Part shown: piece by piece, positions 33,192-45,219 of the stretch
Numbering within the stretch: the stretch's first letter is position 1
How the letters are laid out: each line of letters opens with the position of its first letter
Assembly: GCA_022496185.1 (NCBI GenBank)
Contig: WTXG01000104.1
Location: 1-64,000, forward strand
From: Multifurca ochricompacta
Taxonomy: Eukaryota > Basidiomycota > Agaricomycetes > Russulales > Russulaceae
Length of the DNA: 64,000 nt
Direction of reading: 5' to 3'
Notes under the pieces: model-generated
The model's input: the letters and a program-made list of their open reading frames with translations, nothing else
Databases searched by the model: none
What the model was told of the DNA's origin: nothing
Position numbers and translations under genes: made by a program

Positions 33192-33777
33192 TGTGACAGT
33201 TTGTTTCCCTTATTTTTCTTTTCTTGTTGACTGTCTGAATAACTGTCTGGGTTGTATCAGTTAACCTATTTAACTAGGTTAACTGACTGGACTATAGAGG
33301 GCATAACCCCTCTATCATTTATGGTTTACTTATGTACTAAGTCTAGCCCATCGCCTGTACTTATATGACGTGGTATGATGTAGCTATGAGGTCACTGTGA
33401 CACAGCATGATATCATCCTACTATACTACTTTACCTTACTTCATTGGCTAGACTCTTATCTTTGGTAGTGATCCATGTATTTAAACCTGCTACGTTCTAG
33501 AGAACAGACCTTAAGTCTGTTCTCCTGTGCTCAATACAGGTGCTCATTTGACTCACAAAGAATCCCCTTTGAGCCCTCCTAAGTCGTGTCTTAGAGGGTC
33601 TTCGAACCCCAGTAACTTGTGGCAGGACTTAGCATCGCTGCTCAATCTCGCATCTCACATGTGCCCCTCTGACTTGCGTGGGCCTGACTCGTCTTGACTA
33701 AAGACTTGATCTTGATTTCGTTAGCTTGAACTTGAATGATTCCCTGACCTTGACACAGCATGCACCTGGCTGTGACA
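33192..33777 (+). repeat. Gypsy-3 3' LTR
   Basis: 586 bases with the same ends as the 5' LTR, and mainly C/T and G/A differences from it. The polypurine tract cagaggggtga (33181-33191) abuts it on the left. Confidence 0.95.
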
Positions 33778-34181
33778 GCCAGTGTGGTAAGTGTGCTCAC
33801 CTGATCGCTGAACTCCAGCATCCAGAAGAGCCGTGGTGATGCTGTTGGATCTCTCCAGCACCACAGAGGTAATGCCCATGTCGGACTGGTTGTCCATGCA
33901 GAGGGCAGCCACAAGGTAGTAGAGTGAGTAGCCCATGCTACCCTCGGAAATGTCATGGAGGTCCCGGCAATGGGCCTTGTTGAGATATTCAACACAGTGT
34001 TCATGGGCCACAGCGTCGAGATGGATGGCGCGATCCAGCATGTCTACTGGATTGTAGAGCATCAGTCAGAGATATGCCATCACAGCATCATCCGAGGCGA
34101 GCTCAGGAGGGAAGTTGATGGGGTTGATGGCCCCAAGGAGAAGGTGTTCCCCTCCAGTTCATGGAGGGGGGACGTAGGGAG
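33778..34181 (-). pseudogene. LINE ORF1 N-terminal piece between gypsy-3 and hAT-2a
   Basis: The 404-base stretch encodes part of ORF1 on the minus strand, with the clearest run at 34062-33778 (starting MLYNPVDMLDRAIHLDA). It is rich in Asp, His and Leu and has no motif I recognise. It stays in frame with 58247-58134 on one side and with 19006 and below on the other, when gtagggag (hAT-2a) and gccgg/gccag (gypsy-3) are each counted once. Two TGA codons near 34140 and 34070 sit in contexts where CGA would restore the frame. Without the nesting evidence it would look like an orphan host gene. Confidence 0.65.
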
Positions 34182-34373
34182 TAGGGCTGCACACCGTACC
34201 CATACCTCATGGTATGGACGGGTCCATAGTATGGTTGCTGTACCCATGCCATACCAAGCTCAAGTCAATGTCGAGACGGACGGTGGATGGGTACGGAAAA
34301 CGCCGTCCAAACCATCAAAAAAACAGCCATCAACGGCATTAGACGGCATGGACAGCATTGACTGAATGAGCTT

Positions 34374-34881
34374 TAATCTTATCATTAAGCCACCAAAACT
34401 CCCCCACTATAGTAGTATCTTTACCTATTTAGATAGCAGATAAGTGTTAGCTAAATATGGTAAAGATAAGAGATAAGATAAACTAACTAATACTCCAGTT
34501 TATGTGGTCAAAACTGAAGTGAATGCATACAAAGTAGCAACATTTTATACTGTTCAGAGGAGCATGATAATAAGTAGAATAAATATAGTTATTTAAATGT
34601 GACAAGACAGAAGGAATGTGTTGTGCATGCAATGTCTCTGAATCATTATCTGACACTTTAGATTATCTTTTCATAATTATAAGATCAGGGGCCCCAACAA
34701 TCCTGTCACTACTGGCCCATCTCAACAGCAGGTACGCTTCCATTTTTCAAGAAGTAGCTATTATTAAAATTTAATCCAAAGAACAAGGACAATGCTCAAT
34801 TTTCTGTTGACTGCTGGGAAATGAGGGTGAGATTGCTGCATTAAGGAGGCCCCAAGATGCAATGAATAGATCCTCCATCCA
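34374..34881. other. hAT-2a interior with an LTR-like stretch
   Basis: No gene seen. The part about 34400-34590 resembles the copia-3 LTR (cagtttatgtggtcaaaactg against cagttatgttggtcagaactg, with the same surrounding order), so it is probably an old LTR fragment. From 34593 onward the sequence matches the reverse complement of the right edge of the window (64000 and leftward), which shows it is hAT-2 body. Confidence 0.4.
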
Positions 34882-35664
34882 TGTGGTGGAGTCTTACAGC
34901 TTTGTCTTACCATGACATATCTGCCCACCCAAGGACCAGATGGTTGATTTCCTGGACATTTTTGGCATCCCAGACTGCTTGAAAGCCATCCTGAGGGTGT
35001 GCATGTTATGCAAGTTGACCTTCTTAGATATAGATAAGATAAGAAGGAGTCCAGACCAATCTGACCCAGTCCACACACACAATGCAAAGTAGTTGCAGCA
35101 ATGGACATTGTAGATACACACAGCCATTGATTGAGTAATACAAAATGATAATCTGATTACAGTGTAGTCTAAAGTAGTCTAGTATGTCTTTTAGATAATG
35201 CCAGAATGGCAGAAACGATCACATGTTGGTAAATAAGATGTGTCAGGGCACTCAGAAGAGTGGGCCACTGATAACTAGTTAGATTTACATCACATGCTCG
35301 ATCAGCTTTGGTATTTCATAGAATAGTACTAGGACATATTTAAAGACACCCTGTATTATGCTGCAGACCACATCTTGTCCTCTTTGGGCTGCAGGTGCGC
35401 TTTATTGCTCTATCTTTGTATTTACTTAGGCCCAACTGATCTTGTCCTCTTGGGGCTGTAGGCTCTTAGCAATTGTTCAATATAGGTCTATTCTTGCTGC
35501 ATTAGCAAGGCAGAGTCCTCTGACTGCTTCAAGCCTTATGCAGGCATTAATCTCCATGTTCTAGGCAGCCTTCCGACTAGGATATCTTCACCAGTGAGTT
35601 TTACCATGATCATTACATCTTATCTTATCTACATAGCAAGCGTGGGATAGAAGCACCCGTTACA
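34882..35664 (+). repeat. Solo LTR C in hAT-2a
   Basis: 783 bases, TGTGGTGGAG to CCCGTTACA, flanked by atcca (34877-34881 and 35665-35669). The body matches solo LTRs A and B (ttggcatccc, gaccttcttagatatagataag, and two copies of the cttgtcctct-ggggctg motif at 35371 and 35439). Its first 65 bases are not shared with A and B, so the left edge rests on the target duplication and on the empty site in the second hAT-2 copy. Confidence 0.75.
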
Positions 35665-36220
35665 ATCCACGTTTGTCAAGAAGTGGTTGCATCTTGCATG
35701 CACCTGATACTGCACTGGGCCGTTCAGCTGTCAATCAGTCTAGATACAATGCTTTATTTAGGCCTTAATGTAATTGTGATCACATTTAGAAAACATAATT
35801 GATGAAATCAAAATGCATCTCACACTTAATTAGATACTGAGTATATACATCTCAGATCAATCATGTGGTCAAATCACATTGCGAGATGTTTACTTTAATT
35901 TAGTATCAATATAGCACATCTAAATTGTATATAAAGCCACTAAATCTGCTATAGATAAAGCAGTTGCTATTGCATTATTGCGAGAATCTAAAACAAGCCT
36001 GCACCATGCCTGTTTCTTCACTACAGCATAAACTACATGAAAGCTGCTGTAAAATGGCCCTGATAAATAATCCTGTTCAAGAAACATCCCCATCCATTGC
36101 TTTATTGCTCTAAAACTCTTGCTTGTGCTACCTGCTCAACTCTATATTCTCTCTAGAATACCCTCAACCTCAAGAATGCACCTATTAATTACTTTATCAC
36201 TCTAAGCTTATTGCTCATGC
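35665..36220. other. hAT-2a interior, no gene
   Basis: AT-rich. The parts at 35670-35750 and 36100-36215 match the hAT-2b copy (63180-63265 and 62760-62830, reverse strand). I see no ORF or RNA gene. Confidence 0.4.
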
Positions 36221-37237
36221 TGTTGACACAAGACGTGTCTGGAGATGCTTCAGGCATCTAAGGATCGCTTCAGCTGTAGATTAGATTAGATTAGATTCCG
36301 GAGTATCGGACTTTTTATGTTATCTTTATTACACTTCTTTCTTTACTTACTCAGCTGATTAGTGATGGACTTAGTAATGCACAGTAAGCATGTGATATCT
36401 CTTTGGCCAATGGCCTTTATCCCTCTTTGTTTATTGTCTGGCACTTGTGGACTTATTCCCAGTGCGCACAGACCATTTCCCCTGGCCTCTCTGGGTATAT
36501 AAGGGTGTCTGTTTTGTCTCTTTCACTTCAGAGTTTCTTCAACCTCTGAAGTGTAAGTTCTACCATACTTTCTACTTTACCTTTGACTAACCGTCTCCTG
36601 TAGATACTTGTCTTTTCTAGGTCAGTAGAATAGTAATACAGAGTTTCTTCAACCTCTGAAGTATACTTGTCTTTTCTAGCCTAAACTGCTACTAACTGTT
36701 GAACACAGAAGATGTTCAGTGATGCTTCAGGCATCAGGTGATTAGATTAGCTACTTTGTGGATAAGATTAGATATCGGAGTTCCAGACTATTTACATTAT
36801 CATTATTACTTTCTTTCTCACATTCTGCAGTAGCTGACTGATACACCATGTAACATGTGATTTCTGTATAGCCAATGGCTTTTCTCCCTCATGTTTATTA
36901 TTTGGACTTTGTCCGGCACCTGTGGACTTATTCCCAGTGTGCACAGACCATCCCTTAGAGTATATAAGGGTGTCTGTTTTGTCCTCTACACTTCAGAGTT
37001 TTCTTCACCTCTGAAGTGTAAGTCCTTTCTACATTACTTCCTACTTATACCTTTGACTAACCGCTCTCTGTAGCTAACTTGTTCTTTAGGTCAGTAGTAT
37101 AGTAATAGAGTTTTCTTCACCTCTGAAGTCTAACTTGTTCTTTAGCCTAACCCGCTAACTTCACAGTCAGTATGCTGCACACATGCCTGTTCGACACTAA
37201 CCACAGTCAGTATAACCAGCAGCATGATTGTTTGACA
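36221..37237 (+). repeat. Copia-type solo LTR 1, split by solo LTR 2
   Basis: TGTTGACACAAG to TGTTTGACA, flanked by catgc (36216-36220, 37238-37242). About 512 bases of its own sequence after removing 36697-37196 and one ctaac. It has the family's TATA box and the hairpin arms cacttcagag and ctctgaagtg near 36524-36552. It is on the plus strand, opposite to copia-1 to -3. Confidence 0.88.
36697..37196 (+). repeat. Copia-type solo LTR 2, nested in solo LTR 1
   Basis: 500 bases, TGTTGAACACAG to GTTCGACA, flanked by ctaac (36692-36696, 37197-37201). It is closest to the copia-2 LTRs (AACACAGAAGATGTTC start). The hairpin (tacacttcagag with ctctgaagtgta) is kept near 36987-37019. Confidence 0.9.
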
Positions 37238-37428
37238 CATGCTGCCCTGCACAATTTTATTTTCTGTAGTACTACCATCTAATACCATATACTGTAAACA
37301 GCTGTATCTGTACCCGTACCATACCCGTCAGCAATCCAGTGAGTACAAAAAACGGATGGTGGATGGGTTGGCCATACCCATCCTATTACCATCAAATGGA
37401 TGGCTGTTACTGTAAAACGGACGGCCAT

Positions 37429-37831
37429 TAAAGAACACAGCCTGAGGTTAGATAATCCAAACTACCTAGAATGGTAGTTATAATTCAGTTATGTTGGTCA
37501 GAACTGATAATATTAGTCTTTACCTAGAATGGTAGTTATAACTAGTATGCATTAGCTACATAGGTAAAGATAAGATAACAAAATACTCACTTCAGTTATG
37601 TTGGTCAGAACTGAAGTGAACTGTACAGTAAAAGCATCCTTTAAATACTGTAAATGAGTGTGCTTATAGTAACCAAGATAAAGAAGGATTGTGTCTAATC
37701 AAGTAAGGTATCAAACTATTCACAGGAAGGTGAAACACAGTCCGCGTGCTACTGCACAACACACAACTCGCTTGTTAGTACCACACACTTAGTGATTGAT
37801 CCGACCTGGCCATATTGATCCATTTCCGACA
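37429..37831 (-). repeat. Copia-3 3' LTR
   Basis: 403 bases. It contains two related stem-loops; the stronger is tcacttcagtt with aactgaagtga (37587-37597, 37609-37619), about 20-30 bases below the TATA-like TATTTAAA (37647-37640, minus). Confidence 0.9.
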
Positions 37832-37858
37832 TCCCCCCGTGATTGAGACAATCCTGGA

Positions 37859-40525
37859 TTAGATAAGCCCTAGTCCAGTGATGAAGTCTTGGAGTTGCGT
37901 ATGTGCATGTGGTTTTGTGAATCCATCAGCTAGCATTTCTCCAGTGGGTGTCCTGATTAGATCGATGTGTCCCTGTTCGACGTATTTGCGAATGGCGTGG
38001 AATTTGATAGCAATATGTTTGGATCTTCGCCCGGTCACAGGGTTAAGAGCCAAGTCCACTGCCCCTTTGTTATTGCCATGTAAGGGAATCGGATCTGTAA
38101 CATCATAGCCAAGTTCCGAGAGGAAACTCCGGTACCAAGTGGCTTGATTTGCCACTTCAGCAAGTGCCATGTACTCTGCGTGAGTGGTGCTTTGGGTGAC
38201 AGTCTTCTGCTTACGCGAGGTCCAAGAGATGGATGAGTCAGCGAGTAAGAAAACATAGCCCAAGGTGGAATGATGATCGTCGGCGTGGTCCCCAAGACTG
38301 GAGTCCGAGTAGCTGACAAGTCCCTCTCCGTGCGCTCCATCGTAACAAAGCCTAAGGTTGGCTGTACTCCTTAGATAAGCCAGCACATATTTGGCAAGTC
38401 GTAAGTGTTGCGGCGAAGGATTTGCTGCATACTGCACAAGATGCGCTACAGCGAAAGAAATGTCAGGGTGAGTCCCAATTTGCACATACAGAAGGCTCCC
38501 AATAATTTGTTGATAATAGGTGATTTCTGTTTGAGTAGCCTGTTCAGTGTGCTTTACCAGATGGACATCTGCCCCAGCAGGGAGTGGTGTGCGCGCGGGG
38601 TTCGCATCTGCCATCCCAAAGCGTGCAACGATCTCTCCAATGTACCGTGATTGATCAATGTCCAGACGCTTGATAGATCTGTCGCGTGTGATCTGGACTC
38701 CAAGATATGAGTCGATCTCACCTAGATCTGTCATTTCATAGTGCTTAGATAAGATCCCCTTGATCTGGTTAACCTCCCTGAGAGTATTGCCTAAGATAGT
38801 GATGTCGTCGACATAGAGGATTATGATTGCTGTACCCTCCCTGTCTTGACGACGACGCACATATACCCCGGCATCAGAGAAAGTGCGCGTGAAGCCGAGC
38901 TCCAATAGAACTCCATGGAATTGCAAGTTCCATGCGCATGAGGCTTGTTTGAGTCCATAAATTGCCTTTTTCAGTAGGCATACCTTATTCGTCTGGCCCA
39001 ATGTGATGAAACCCTCCAGTTGCTCCATATAGATTTCCTCATCCAGTAGTCCGTTCAGGAACACTGACTTGACGTCCATTTGATGGATCTCCCAATCCTC
39101 TAGCGCAGCCAATGCTAGCAGCAGTCTCAAAGACTCGAACCAGGCTACTGGAGAAAATGTTTCATCATAATCAATACCTTGAATTTGCGTGAATCCCTTA
39201 GCAACTAAGCGTGCGCAAAAGTGTCCATTGGCTTTGCACTTGAAAACCCACTTGGACTTCACAGCCTTCCGATCGGCCAGTAAGTCCACTAGCGTCCAAG
39301 TTCCATTCTTGGCTAGTGCATCCATTTCGTATTGGCACGCGTCCTGCCAGTCGCTAGCATAGTCTGACTTCATTGCCTCCCGATATGTGAGCGGATCACT
39401 ATATGCAGCCGCCACAAGCAAAGCACGATGCCCGAGTCACCCATCCTCACCTAACTCGGCATTATCATCGCCAAAGTAACGTGGATTCCTGCGAGGATTC
39501 TCTCGCAGTCTCCGAGGGGGCATGTCCTCCAAAGTGGGGACAACGGTCCGCTGAGTCCGGAGAAACCGGTTGCGCGGCGCGCGGGGCGGAGGCTCTTGCA
39601 TTGCGGGGCATGAAGGCGGGGTAGCCCAGACTGTATTACCAGAACTTGGGGTTTGTGTGGCAACAGGGGATGGCATCCTTGGCGGATCGACCTCCCCTTG
39701 AGTTTGCGTAGGGACAGCCATAGGGAATGTAATGGCCAGTGGCCCCTCCAGGGCCTTAGGTTGATCAGAACGAATGGACGGCTCACCATTGTCCTGAAAA
39801 GGAAAGGAGCATTCGTTGAATGTCACGTCGCGCGACAGGACAACTGCTCAGGTACTCTTGTTCCATAGCCGGTAACCCTTAGAACCCGGCTCATACCCAA
39901 CAAGTGTCATCTTGATTGATCTCAGATCGAGCTTTCTACGCTTGTTCTCAGGCACATGAACATATGCCTTGCATCTGAAGATGCGGAAATAAGAGACGTC
40001 TGGAGTGTGACCAGCACTCCGGAGCTTGTGAGGCGTGCGCCAACCTATAGTTCAGGTGGGAGTTCTGTTGTAAGTGTGAACGGCAGTATCCACTGCCAAC
40101 TCCCAGAAGCCAAGGGACAGGCCAGCGCTGTGTAACATAGAGCACACCTTGTCCATGATGGTCCTGTTCCATCTCTCGGCTATGCCGTTTTGTTGCGGCG
40201 ATCCCAGCATCGTCAACTTATGCTCGATCCCCCGTTCGTCCAGTACAGCTCTAAGCACACTTGACATGTACTCCCCCCCGCGATCTGAGTGCAAGGCTAG
40301 CATTTTTTCCGATGATTGAGTCTCAGCCCAAGCTAGGAATTTCCGAAATGCTGTTGCACACTGATCTTTGGATCTGAGGAAGTAGACCACACCATGTCTA
40401 GAGTAGTCATCGATAAATGTTGCAATGTAGAGCACGCCTTGAATAGACTGAACCTGCATCGGCCTGGCCAGATCGCTGTGAACAATCTGTAGCCGCCGGT
40501 CCAATCGCTTGTGAGAGGACTTGAA
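37859..40525 (-). pseudogene. Copia-3 pol: integrase, RT, RNase H
   Basis: Integrase is at 40504-40052 (HSDLARPMQ, FIDDYSRH, HSDRGGEY, GSPQQNGIAERWNRT), followed by a broken linker (40050-39437). RT and RNase H lie in one 520-codon ORF at 39421-37859 (KWVFKCKANG, HQMDVKSVFLNGLLDEE, active site ILYVDDITILG, SYSDSSLGDH, STTHAEYMAL, GEMLADGFTKPH). TGA near 39848 and 40532 replaces CGA. RT is the best preserved of the three copia copies here, but it is missing the ATG-to-integrase continuity. Confidence 0.9.
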
Positions 40526-40531
40526 GGGGAG

Positions 40532-41762
40532 TCACATGTGTTTCCCGAGCTTGCACCCGGGGCATGGTGACTGATGTTGATCGATCGGAGCATCCAATGA
40601 TATCCCCTTGACGGATTCATGATACCGCTTGAGGGCGTTGTATGACATATGCCCCATGTGGTGATGCCAGATGTCAATAGGTTGCGACGTTTGAGCGTGT
40701 GCATTGAGTCCAGCCATGGAGGCATCCAGCCAGTATAGGTTGTCCTCCAGGTAACCCTGCGCTACCGTCCGGTCTTGGACTGAGATTGTGAAAATCTTAT
40801 CTGTAAAAGAGATCTGAGCCCCCTTCTGAGCAAGTGCACACGTAGAAATGAAACGTGTTGTAACATCTGGTATGTGCAGCATGTTGCTCAAGGTGATCTC
40901 AGAACCTCTACTACCTGCAGTGGTCTTGAATACCACAGTCCCAACCCCAATTTGTCGCACATTCAAGTTATCTCCCAGGCGTACAATGCCAGCCGCTGGA
41001 GTATACTGAATAAAGTCAGACCGATTTGGGGTGATATGATGCGTTGCGCCGGAATCCATCATCCAACGTGATCGCACAGCTGAGTAAAGGGAAACACGGA
41101 GATCGTCATTGTCATCGCCTATCTCTACGATAGACACTGTCTGAACTGCTAAGTGCATGTTAACGGCCTTGTTACTGGCCTGCGTGGTCTCCGATCCCTT
41201 CTTCTCCTCCAGATCCTTTTTCTTCTTCCAGCACTCTACTGCCTTGTGCCCTTTCTTCTGACAATAGAAACATTTGGTGTTCTTCTTGTCATGCTTTTGT
41301 TTGATGGGCGTGGCTTTGTTGAGTGAGGCGGAACCACCAGATCAACGACCTTCCTCATTCAGAATCCGCTCTTGGATAGTCTGAGGGGTAAGATCCTTTG
41401 GCAATCCGGATGCTAGTATGGTGGACGCAACGGCGGAGTACGATTCAGGTAGTGCTTTGATCAGGATGAAACTAAACTGGAGATCTGAAATCTCCATCTC
41501 GTTGTTTTTCAGTGTGATGCGGGCATCATTGAGTTTCTGCAATTGCAGGAGCATGGGGGAGGACTCGTCCAGCGCAGTGCCGGTGAGGGCAGACCAAGTA
41601 TTGAAAGTGGACATGGATCCGACTCCCCCATAGACATGTTTGAGCTCATCCCATTTTGCTTTACATGTGACAAACTTAGTATCATCTGCCACGGCTGTCC
41701 AGACATCCTTCTGAGCATAGAGCTCGAGGATTGCTAAGAGAACCCCTTCAGTAGCCTCCCAG
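40532..41762 (-). pseudogene. Copia-3 gag C-terminus, zinc knuckle and protease
   Basis: The piece 41762-41342 is gag (ATEGVLLAILELYAQK, LPESYSAVASTILASG), ending at a TGA. The knuckle CFYCQKKGHKAVEC lies at 41275-41230. The protease is at 41158-40532 with an intact active site WMMDSGATHHITP and the integrase zinc-binding HHMGHMSYNALKRYH to CPGCKLGKH at its end. The first codons before 41762 come from hAT-1; the true upstream part is at 57310-57148. Confidence 0.88.
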
Positions 41763-42022
41763 TAGTGATGTTCCAGCCCAGCTTGGCCCAAAAGCCGCGG
41801 CTTTGGCTCGGCCTGAGGCGGCTCCGGCTTTCCTGAAGTCTGGGCCAAGCCAAAGCCGCCACAGATGGCTTGGCCCAAGCCGCGGCTTTTGACGTAGAAC
41901 TAGTAGTTTGTTTTCCTTTTTAGAAATCAAGTTCTGAGACAAGCACCAGCCACGCGGGCCCGAGTGCACAGGTGAGACGTGCCATTGTGCGAGCTCACAT
42001 GCACCGGGGCCACAGTCATATA

Positions 42023-42740
42023 TATAACGGGTGCTTCTATCCCGCACTTGCTATGTAAGATTAGATAAGATGTAAATGTCGTAGTAAACTCAGAGGTGAT
42101 AAAATCCTAGTTGGAAAGCTGCCCAGAACGCGGAGATTAATGCACGCGTAAGGCTTGAAGCAGTCAGAGGACTCTGCCTTGCTTATGCAGCAAGAATAGA
42201 CCTATATTGAACTTTGCTAAGAGCCTACAGCCCCAAGAGGACAAGATCAGCTGGGCCTGAGTAAATACAAAGATAAACTGCACCTACAGCCCCAAGAGGA
42301 CAAGATGGGGTCTGTAGCGTGCTACAGGGTGTCTTTAAATACGTTCTAGTACTATCCTATGAAATAGCAAAGCCGATCAAGCGTGCGATGTAAATCTAAG
42401 TAGTTATCAGTGGCTTACTTTTCTAAGTACCCTGACACATCTTGTTTACTAACGCGTGATCGTTTCTGCTGGTCTGGCATTATCTAAAATACATACTAGA
42501 CTACTTTAGATCACTCTATAATTAAATCGTCAATTTGTATTACTCAAACAATGGCCGCGTGTATCTATAATGTCCATTGCTGCATAGGGCAGTGACTACT
42601 TTGCATTGCGTGGACCGGGTCAGAACGGTCCGAACTCCTTCTTATCTTATCTATATCTAAGAAGGTCAACTTGTATAACACACGCGCCCTCAGGATGGCT
42701 TTCAAGCGGTCCGGGATGCCAAAAATGCACATCCAGGACA
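42023..42740 (-). repeat. Solo LTR A near the left end of hAT-1
   Basis: 718 bases, minus orientation (TGTCCTGGATGTGC to CCCGTTATA), flanked by atata (42018-42022, 42741-42745). Homologous to solo LTR B over its length, with two copies of ccccaagaggacaagat (42231 and 42290). The terminal CA has become TA by a CpG-free change. Confidence 0.82.
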
Positions 42741-42949
42741 ATATACTTTGTCTTTATTGTTGTTAAATAGCCTTACTATATCCCTTATGATGTATCTCTT
42801 GTTACAATGTCCCATTAGTAAAGTACTTGTAAATACTTTTAAAGGCGGCTCAAATCGCCTTGAATAATCATCGAAGTTATTCCAAAGATGCTCCCTCTCC
42901 TGCTCGCATTCTAAGTCATTCCAACTCATTGCTATCCTTCTTTCATATG

Positions 42950-43644
42950 CTAGCTCCGCGACGCCACTAAACTCGCCCACGAACTCCGCATCCAAGTTGC
43001 ATCGACACTATCGGTGTCCATCCCTGAGCCATCATCTTCGTCCTCCATCAGCATATCATTCCAACCCTCAGCATCAGACCCTTCTTCAGACCATTCTCCA
43101 CCGTCATTGCCATCCTCCTCATCTTCACCATCTGGGTTGATCTCTGCTTCAAGAATTGAGGAAGGAGCTGGTTCTTGAAAGAGTAGATCATGTCGTATTG
43201 CACATTTGACACCCTGCAAGGCCTCGACAATATCTCCTTTGAGTCGGTTTTGATGTTTGGTGATTGTAATGCCACCCTGCGAGAATGCGCGTTCACTTGA
43301 CACAGAAGATGACATGATCAATAGATAGTCGCGAGCTAGTGAGGCCCACGCAGGATGATAACGAGAGCAATTGACCTGAGAAACTTTCATGATAAGATCA
43401 TTTGAACTTTGAACTGTCAGGTACAACCACTCACCCCCCACCATTTAATTGCAGACCAGCCATCCGGTACCTGCTCGCTAACATCCATGTATGCATCAAA
43501 ATGCCGAGACCATGGCCTGTCAGGGTCCTCTGAAACACCAGGGTGTGAATTAGTAGTATTATCCTCATCGTCACTAAGTTCATGAAGTAATGTACGAATC
43601 CCCCTTTTGGTCTTCTTCAACGTCACAGATTCCTGGGGATCCAA
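42950..43644 (-). pseudogene. hAT-1 transposase C-terminal dimerisation domain
   Basis: The region holds an acidic segment (LSDDEDNTTN), then HPAWASLARDYLLIMSSSVS followed by SERAFSQGG, the signature of the hAT C-terminal dimerisation domain. It ends in a long Asp/Glu-rich tail and stops at 42950. A short intron with donor GTGAGT lies at about 43446-43390. This is the most recognisable part of the element and identifies the superfamily. Confidence 0.9.
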
Positions 43645-44245
43645 ATCCGGACCCAGTAGCAGATACTGTTCCTTGAACTAAAACACGATGAGCATGCAAA
43701 GTAACGATGAGAAAATGTTTCGCTTACCACTTCTTCAACACATTTCATGACATCATGCTGAAGTTTCGTCGACCAGTGCTTCTTGAAATATGACATTTTC
43801 TCCTTTGGATTGAGGACTAACAGAGAATCAGGAGTGTCATTGGCATGAATAATGACAACGTACTCATTGCCAATATGTAGGCTGGTGAGTATGCTGTCTT
43901 CTCATAATACTCACTGATCTTCATATACAGTAGCCCACAAAACCATTCCAATGTTTGGCCACCCTGAAGAGATTGACCTACCACACAATGAGAATAATTT
44001 CCAAAATTAGTAGAAATTAGTAGATGACAGTGTAGCATCTAAGCTTCAATTACAGCCTATAATAATGTCAATTGGATCAGTGGTTCATGATATATAAAAT
44101 GTTTTGTGAGGCATTATCATTGGAACGGTTTTGTGGCCAACATGTGAGATGACAAAACCGGTATCTGGTGGTCATGGGAATGCATTGACAGTCATGTGAC
44201 AATGTTTAATAAGTTGAACACACACCAAATAATCATCAAGAACAC

Positions 44246-44622
44246 TTGCTTCTTACCATGCATGCCCTCTCTGCTGCCAAAAGGACTCACATCATCTCCC
44301 TCCTCACTTCAGGCAAATCTGCCCATAAAGTGTCAACTATGACTGGCCATGGCACTATTATCATCTCAAGATGGGTCATAAATACTGCCCTTACCATCCC
44401 AAGTCAAATGGAGGGAGACCAAGGAAGCTGACAGAGAGAAATGCTCAGCATGCTGTTTGCCTTATCTCCTCTGGCAGGGCAGACACAGATGTGGAAGTGA
44501 CTAGAGCACTTCAGAAGTTGTTAATGGGTTCCTCTATCAACATAATATGCCCATCCATCCTCCCATCAAGTTTTCAAGCCATAACTGGCCCCTCCCATAT
44601 CATACACCCCCATTCCATCATA
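44246..44622 (+). pseudogene. Tc1-type transposase N-terminus, left arm
   Basis: Peptide MLLTMHALSAAKRTHIIS continues as a helix-turn-helix of the Tc1/mariner DNA-binding domain (SAHKVSTMTGHGTIIISRW), then shifts frame near 44371 to KYCPYHPKSNGGRPRKLTER, the second half of the paired-like domain (GRPRKLT is typical). It stops before any DDE catalytic residue. The same frame shift is in the right arm, so it predates the duplication. Confidence 0.7.
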
Positions 44623-44842
44623 AGTGCAATAGGCCACAAAACCAATCCAATGACATTGTTACACAAAACATTTTATATATCATGAACCACTGACCCAATT
44701 GACATCAGTATAGGCTCTAAGTGACACTTAGATGATACAATATCATCTACCAATTTCTACTAATTTTGGAAATTATTCCTATGGTGTGGTTGGTCAATCT
44801 CTTCAGGATGGTTAAACATTGGAATGGTTTTGTGGGTTACTG

Positions 44843-45219
44843 TATGATGGAATGGGGGTGTATGATATGGGAGGGGCCAGTTATGGCTTGAAAACTTGAT
44901 GGGAGGATGGATGGGCATATTATGTTGATAGAGGAACCCATTAACAACTTCTGAAGTGCTCTAGTCACTTCCACATCTGTGTCTGCCCTGCCAGAGGAGA
45001 TAAGGCAAACAGCATGCTGAGCATTTCTCTCTGTCAGCTTCCTTGGTCTCCCTCCATTTGACTTGGGATGGTAAGGGCAGTATTTATGACCCATCTTGAG
45101 ATGATAATAGTGCCATGGCCAGTCATAGTTGACACTTTATGGGCAGATTTGCCTGAAGTGAGGAGGGAGATGATGTGAGTCCTTTTGGCAGCAGAGAGGG
45201 CATGCATGGTAAGAAGCAA
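44843..45219 (-). pseudogene. Tc1-type transposase N-terminus, right arm
   Basis: Inverted copy of 44246-44622, with the same peptide start (MLLTMHALSAAKRTHIIS), the same GRPRKLTER segment and the same internal frame shift. No catalytic domain is present, so the element depends on a transposase from elsewhere. Confidence 0.7.

Larger units (their letters stand above)
19007..33777 (+). mobile_element. Gypsy-3: divergent chromovirus with a third ORF, split by copia-2 and a solo LTR
   Basis: Plus-strand Ty3/gypsy element. LTRs start TGTGACAGTT and end GGCTGTGACA. Target duplications are gccgg (19002-19006) and gccag (33778-33782); the one difference is a CpG transition. Without copia-2 (20278-26778) and the solo LTR (29264-30170) it would be about 7.35 kb, close to gypsy-1. 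It has gag, pol with chromodomain, an ORF3 and a self-priming leader like gypsy-1, but its proteins and LTRs differ strongly, so it is a separate family. It has many TGA stops and lost catalytic residues, and is older than gypsy-2. Confidence 0.93.

Noticed and set aside
33721..34062. A minus-strand ORF that looks like an independent host gene
   Set aside because: It joins LINE ORF1 pieces on both sides in frame when hAT-2a and gypsy-3 are removed, so it is part of ORF1.
34374..37428. A transposase gene within hAT-2a
   Set aside because: No ORF with hAT motifs; the visible ORFs are short and partly inside LTRs.
41763..41890. GC-rich aaagccgcgg/gggccaagcc blocks (also 57020-57147 and 63290-63440) as CpG islands or satellite
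   Set aside because: They lie only at the ends of hAT-1 and its MITE, next to 8-base duplications, and are subterminal repeats of those elements.
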